A stretch of DNA of 64,000 bases from Stutzerimonas kirkiae (GTDB lineage Bacteria; Pseudomonadota; Gammaproteobacteria; Pseudomonadales; Pseudomonadaceae). Where the stretch lies: contig NZ_QJUO01000023.1 in assembly GCF_004327335.1 (NCBI RefSeq), positions 1 through 64,000 of the forward strand, in the 5' to 3' direction. The notes beneath the pieces were generated by a model. It did no database searches and was not told the DNA's origin. It saw only the letters and a program-made list of their open reading frames with translations. Each line of letters starts with the position of its first letter. The stretch's first letter is position 1. Made by a program: the position numbers and the translations under genes. Of this stretch, positions 63,175 to 64,000 are shown one piece after another.

Positions 63175-64000
63175 GCGTTTGCCTCCTGTTGCTGCGCGAT
63201 GACTTGCAAGCGCTCCACGCGTGCACCGTTGAAGGCGGCGGGAATGCCGTCGAAGCCCAGGGGCAGGCCGAGCAGGCCGGGCGCCAGGTCATCGAGGATA
63301 TGCAGCGGCAGGCGCAGCGGCTGGCCGTCGATCTGCAGTTCGAGCAGGCTGCCTTCGTCCGCGCGCAGGCGCTCGGCATCCTCGCGGCCGAGGGCGGCAT
63401 AGCTGTGCGGGATACGCTGGCGCAGCGGCGCGGCGCGCGACGAGTTCTCCTCGCTGCCGAACAGGTGGTGCAGCGGTACCGCGCGCCATTGCCCCGGCAG
63501 GCTGGCCTCGGCGGCGGGCACCGCGAACCAGCCCAGCCGATCCCCGGCCTCCAGCAGGCGCACGCCGGGGTCGCCGGCGCGCAGGTGGCCGCCGACTTCG
63601 TCCTGGAACTTGTTCCAGGCCTGCGGCGAGTTCCAGCCCGGCGACCAGGCGAAGGGAATCTGCTGGCGGTCTTCCCGCGAGCCGGCATAGCCCTCCATGG
63701 AGAAGGCGAAGGCCGAGTCCTGGTCCTGCGGCTGGCGCGGCTCGTGCACGCTGATATTGGCGCGCATCGAGGTACGGCCGCTGTAGCGATGCGGCTCGCG
63801 CGCCAGTTTCAGCCCCTTGATGCGGAAGCCGGCCTTGGGCGCGGCATCGCGGATGCCGGCCAGCAGCGGCTGGCTGGCGGCGCAGGCCTCGGTGACCTGA
63901 TCGAGCAGGGTCCAGTCCAGCGGCTGGCCGAGGCGGGTGGCGTGCAGTGCGTGCAGCCAGCGCCAGCCTTCGCGGATAAGGATCTCGCCGTTGTAGTAGG
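63171..64000 (-). CDS. nuoG: NADH-quinone oxidoreductase subunit G, C-terminal part (runs off window)
   Basis: Only the last 276 or so codons are present; the frame is open to the window edge. The visible part, [73 protein letters not shown], matches the C-terminal molybdopterin-oxidoreductase-like region of NuoG. The N-terminal iron-sulfur domain lies beyond 64000. Context (nuoH, I, J onward) makes the assignment secure. Confidence 0.95.
   Translation of the reverse strand, partial: YYNGEILIREGWRWLHALHATRLGQPLDWTLLDQVTEACAASQPLLAGIRDAAPKAGFRIKGLKLAREPHRYSGRTSMRANISVHEPRQPQDQDSAFAFSMEGYAGSREDRQQIPFAWSPGWNSPQAWNKFQDEVGGHLRAGDPGVRLLEAGDRLGWFAVPAAEASLPGQWRAVPLHHLFGSEENSSRAAPLRQRIPHSYAALGREDAERLRADEGSLLELQIDGQPLRLPLHILDDLAPGLLGLPLGFDGIPAAFNGARVERLQVIAQQQEANA

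Noticed and set aside
1..64000. CRISPR arrays, rRNA genes, complete insertion sequences
   Set aside because: No regularly spaced repeats of CRISPR type, no rRNA-like sequence and no transposase were recognised. The short repeats found are intergenic REP-like elements.

Overview
The window reads as a chromosomal segment of a high-GC gammaproteobacterium, very probably Pseudomonas. The evidence is a Pseudomonas-style flagellar block (flgA, flgM, flgN, cheV, cheR, flgB to flgJ) with two sigma-54 promoters, an arginine deiminase operon in the order arcD-A-B-C, a nuo operon, and many ATGA-type gene overlaps. No species can be named from the sequence alone.

Layout. 1-8.2 kb: a BaeSR-type two-component system divergent from a complete RND tripartite efflux operon, followed by a secreted alpha/beta hydrolase. 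9.8-28.4 kb (minus strand): a contiguous accessory biosynthetic cluster. From its promoter end it encodes an O-methyltransferase, an RhtX/FptX-like MFS permease, a MoeZ-like E1/rhodanese, a JAMM protease, a ThiS/MoaD-like sulfur carrier ending in GlyGly, a CaiB-like protein, an acid:AMP ligase and a TonB receptor. It then continues with a PigD-like ThDP enzyme, a PigE/TamH-like reductase-aminotransferase fusion, an acyl-CoA dehydrogenase, a second MFS protein and a GH88-like protein. The first half has the gene content of thiocarboxylate metallophore clusters (thioquinolobactin, pyridine-dithiocarboxylate). The second half resembles the alkyl-pyrrole or alkylamine branches of prodigiosin and tambjamine pathways. 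I do not know this combination from any described system, and it is the most interesting content here.

28.7-35.7 kb: a divergent AraC/PchR-type regulator and then a heme-acquisition operon encoding a TonB receptor, a hemophilin-like secreted protein and a Slam exporter. Three promoters (methyltransferase operon, moeZ operon, hemophilin operon) carry the same motif (core CTATGCG or its complement) as direct repeats exactly 21 bp apart, each oriented toward its target. Fur-like boxes overlap two of these promoters. This predicts one iron- and ligand-responsive regulon joining thioacid biosynthesis to protein-based heme or metal capture.

35.8-37.6 kb: two small genes, a tRNA-Arg(CCU) and a repeat-rich gap. 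37.6-47.8 kb: flagellar and chemotaxis genes. flgD and flgE are absent between flgC and flgF, and flgK and flgL are absent after flgJ, although flanking promoters and genes look intact. 48-51 kb: ComEA-like protein, YkvA protein, DyP peroxidase and a CigR-like protein. 51.2-55.3 kb: arcA, arcB and arcC are intact, but arcD is 5'-truncated and carries an in-frame stop. 55.8-64.0 kb: nuoN to nuoH and the 3' part of nuoG, with a repeat element inserted between nuoJ and nuoI. Loss of arcD and of four flagellar genes suggests local gene loss or rearrangement, or assembly gaps that need checking.
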